Origin: Pseudomonadota bacterium
GTDB lineage: Bacteria > Pseudomonadota > Gammaproteobacteria > Burkholderiales > Rhodocyclaceae
NCBI GenBank assembly: GCA_018262095.1
Contig: JAGTRW010000005.1
Location: 62,001 to 126,000 of the forward strand
Reading direction: 5' to 3'
Length of the DNA stretch: 64,000 nucleotides
Position numbers and translations under genes: made by a program. Positions 63,753 through 64,000 of this stretch are shown piece after piece; the first letter of the stretch is position 1, and each line of letters opens with the position of its first letter. A model generated the notes under the pieces. It was given only the letters and a program-made list of their open reading frames with translations, was not told the origin of the DNA and searched no databases.

Positions 63753-64000
63753 GTGGAGCTTCAAGCCTATATGCAGCGCGTCGGTCGTCAGGCGCGCGAC
63801 GCGTCACGCGCCATCGCGCGCGCCGACAGTCGGGTCAAGAACGATGCGCTGCGCGCGATCGCCAGCGCGATCAGGCGCGAATCGACCGCCTTGCTCGCCG
63901 CCAACCGCGATGATCTGGCTGCGGCGCACGCTGCCGGTCTTGAGCCGGTGATGCTCGAGCGGCTGACGCTTTCCGAAAGAAGCGTCGCCGTGATGGCCGA
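63753..64000 (+). CDS. proA: Glutamate-5-semialdehyde dehydrogenase ProA (partial)
   Basis: The first 82 codons of gamma-glutamyl phosphate reductase, an enzyme of proline synthesis; the rest lies beyond the window. The N-terminal part [17 protein letters not shown] and [17 protein letters not shown] match ProA. The start is a GTG at 63753. The position after holA is common in betaproteobacteria. Confidence 0.9.
   Translation, partial: MELQAYMQRVGRQARDASRAIARADSRVKNDALRAIASAIRRESTALLAANRDDLAAAHAAGLEPVMLERLTLSERSVAVMA

Overview
The window is a high-GC stretch of a proteobacterial chromosome, most likely a betaproteobacterium of the Rhodocyclales. The right-hand gene orders ftsX-ftsE-ftsY, rsmD-coaD-ferredoxin and leuS-lptE-holA-proA, and the protein sequences themselves, point there. 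The assignment rests on gene order and recognised families only.

The left 46 kb is a dense accessory region for anaerobic aldehyde and hydrogen metabolism. Positions 1-8256 (minus strand) hold a molybdenum aldehyde oxidoreductase (Mop type) with a maturation set: XdhC-like factor, dicluster oxidoreductase, small redox protein, methyltransferase, C-GCAxxG-C-C protein and a MocA-like NTP transferase cut by the window edge. A 63-residue ferredoxin heads this operon. Then come moeA (8950-10176), an ECF-type nickel/cobalt importer (10377-13140), a FIST-domain chemotaxis protein with tupB (13423-16152), a tungsten-type aldehyde oxidoreductase with its own 63-residue ferredoxin and a MoaD-like protein (16408-18730), an orphan ParB-like protein, a DnaQ-like exonuclease and a small operon of unknown function (21068-22703).

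Positions 22711-31707 (minus strand) encode a group 4 [NiFe] hydrogenase. Its first gene is a 1282-residue fusion of antiporter-like modules, and its last two genes are the tungstate uptake genes tupC and tupA. hypA, a lactate-permease-like gene, a pstSCAB operon, and moaA-hypB-(Fe-S protein)-hypFCDE follow up to 45924.

The most notable observation is a shared promoter architecture. A 19-bp dyad, CTGTCNC-N5-GNGACAG with variations, lies 25-28 bp upstream of a -35-like element, which is followed after 17 bp by an AATACT-like -10. I find it ahead of the Mo enzyme operon, the nickel importer, the MCP-tupB operon, the W enzyme operon, the 21068-22703 operon, the hydrogenase-tupCA operon and the moaA-hyp operon. 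Two of the dyads could also serve the divergent genes moeA and hypA with the same spacing. The layout suggests one regulon that builds two aldehyde oxidoreductases (Mo and W), the metal uptake and cofactor steps they need, two related ferredoxins, and an ion-pumping hydrogenase that could release their electrons as H2. That flow is an inference. No regulator gene is obvious in the window.

From 45922 the content changes: a 189-bp MITE-like element whose ends supply the stop codons of hypE and a convergent lapA-like gene, a GntR-controlled TRAP transporter/DUF2848/amidase operon (46617-52622), then housekeeping genes (ftsX to proA) with a dynamin-like GTPase gene in between.
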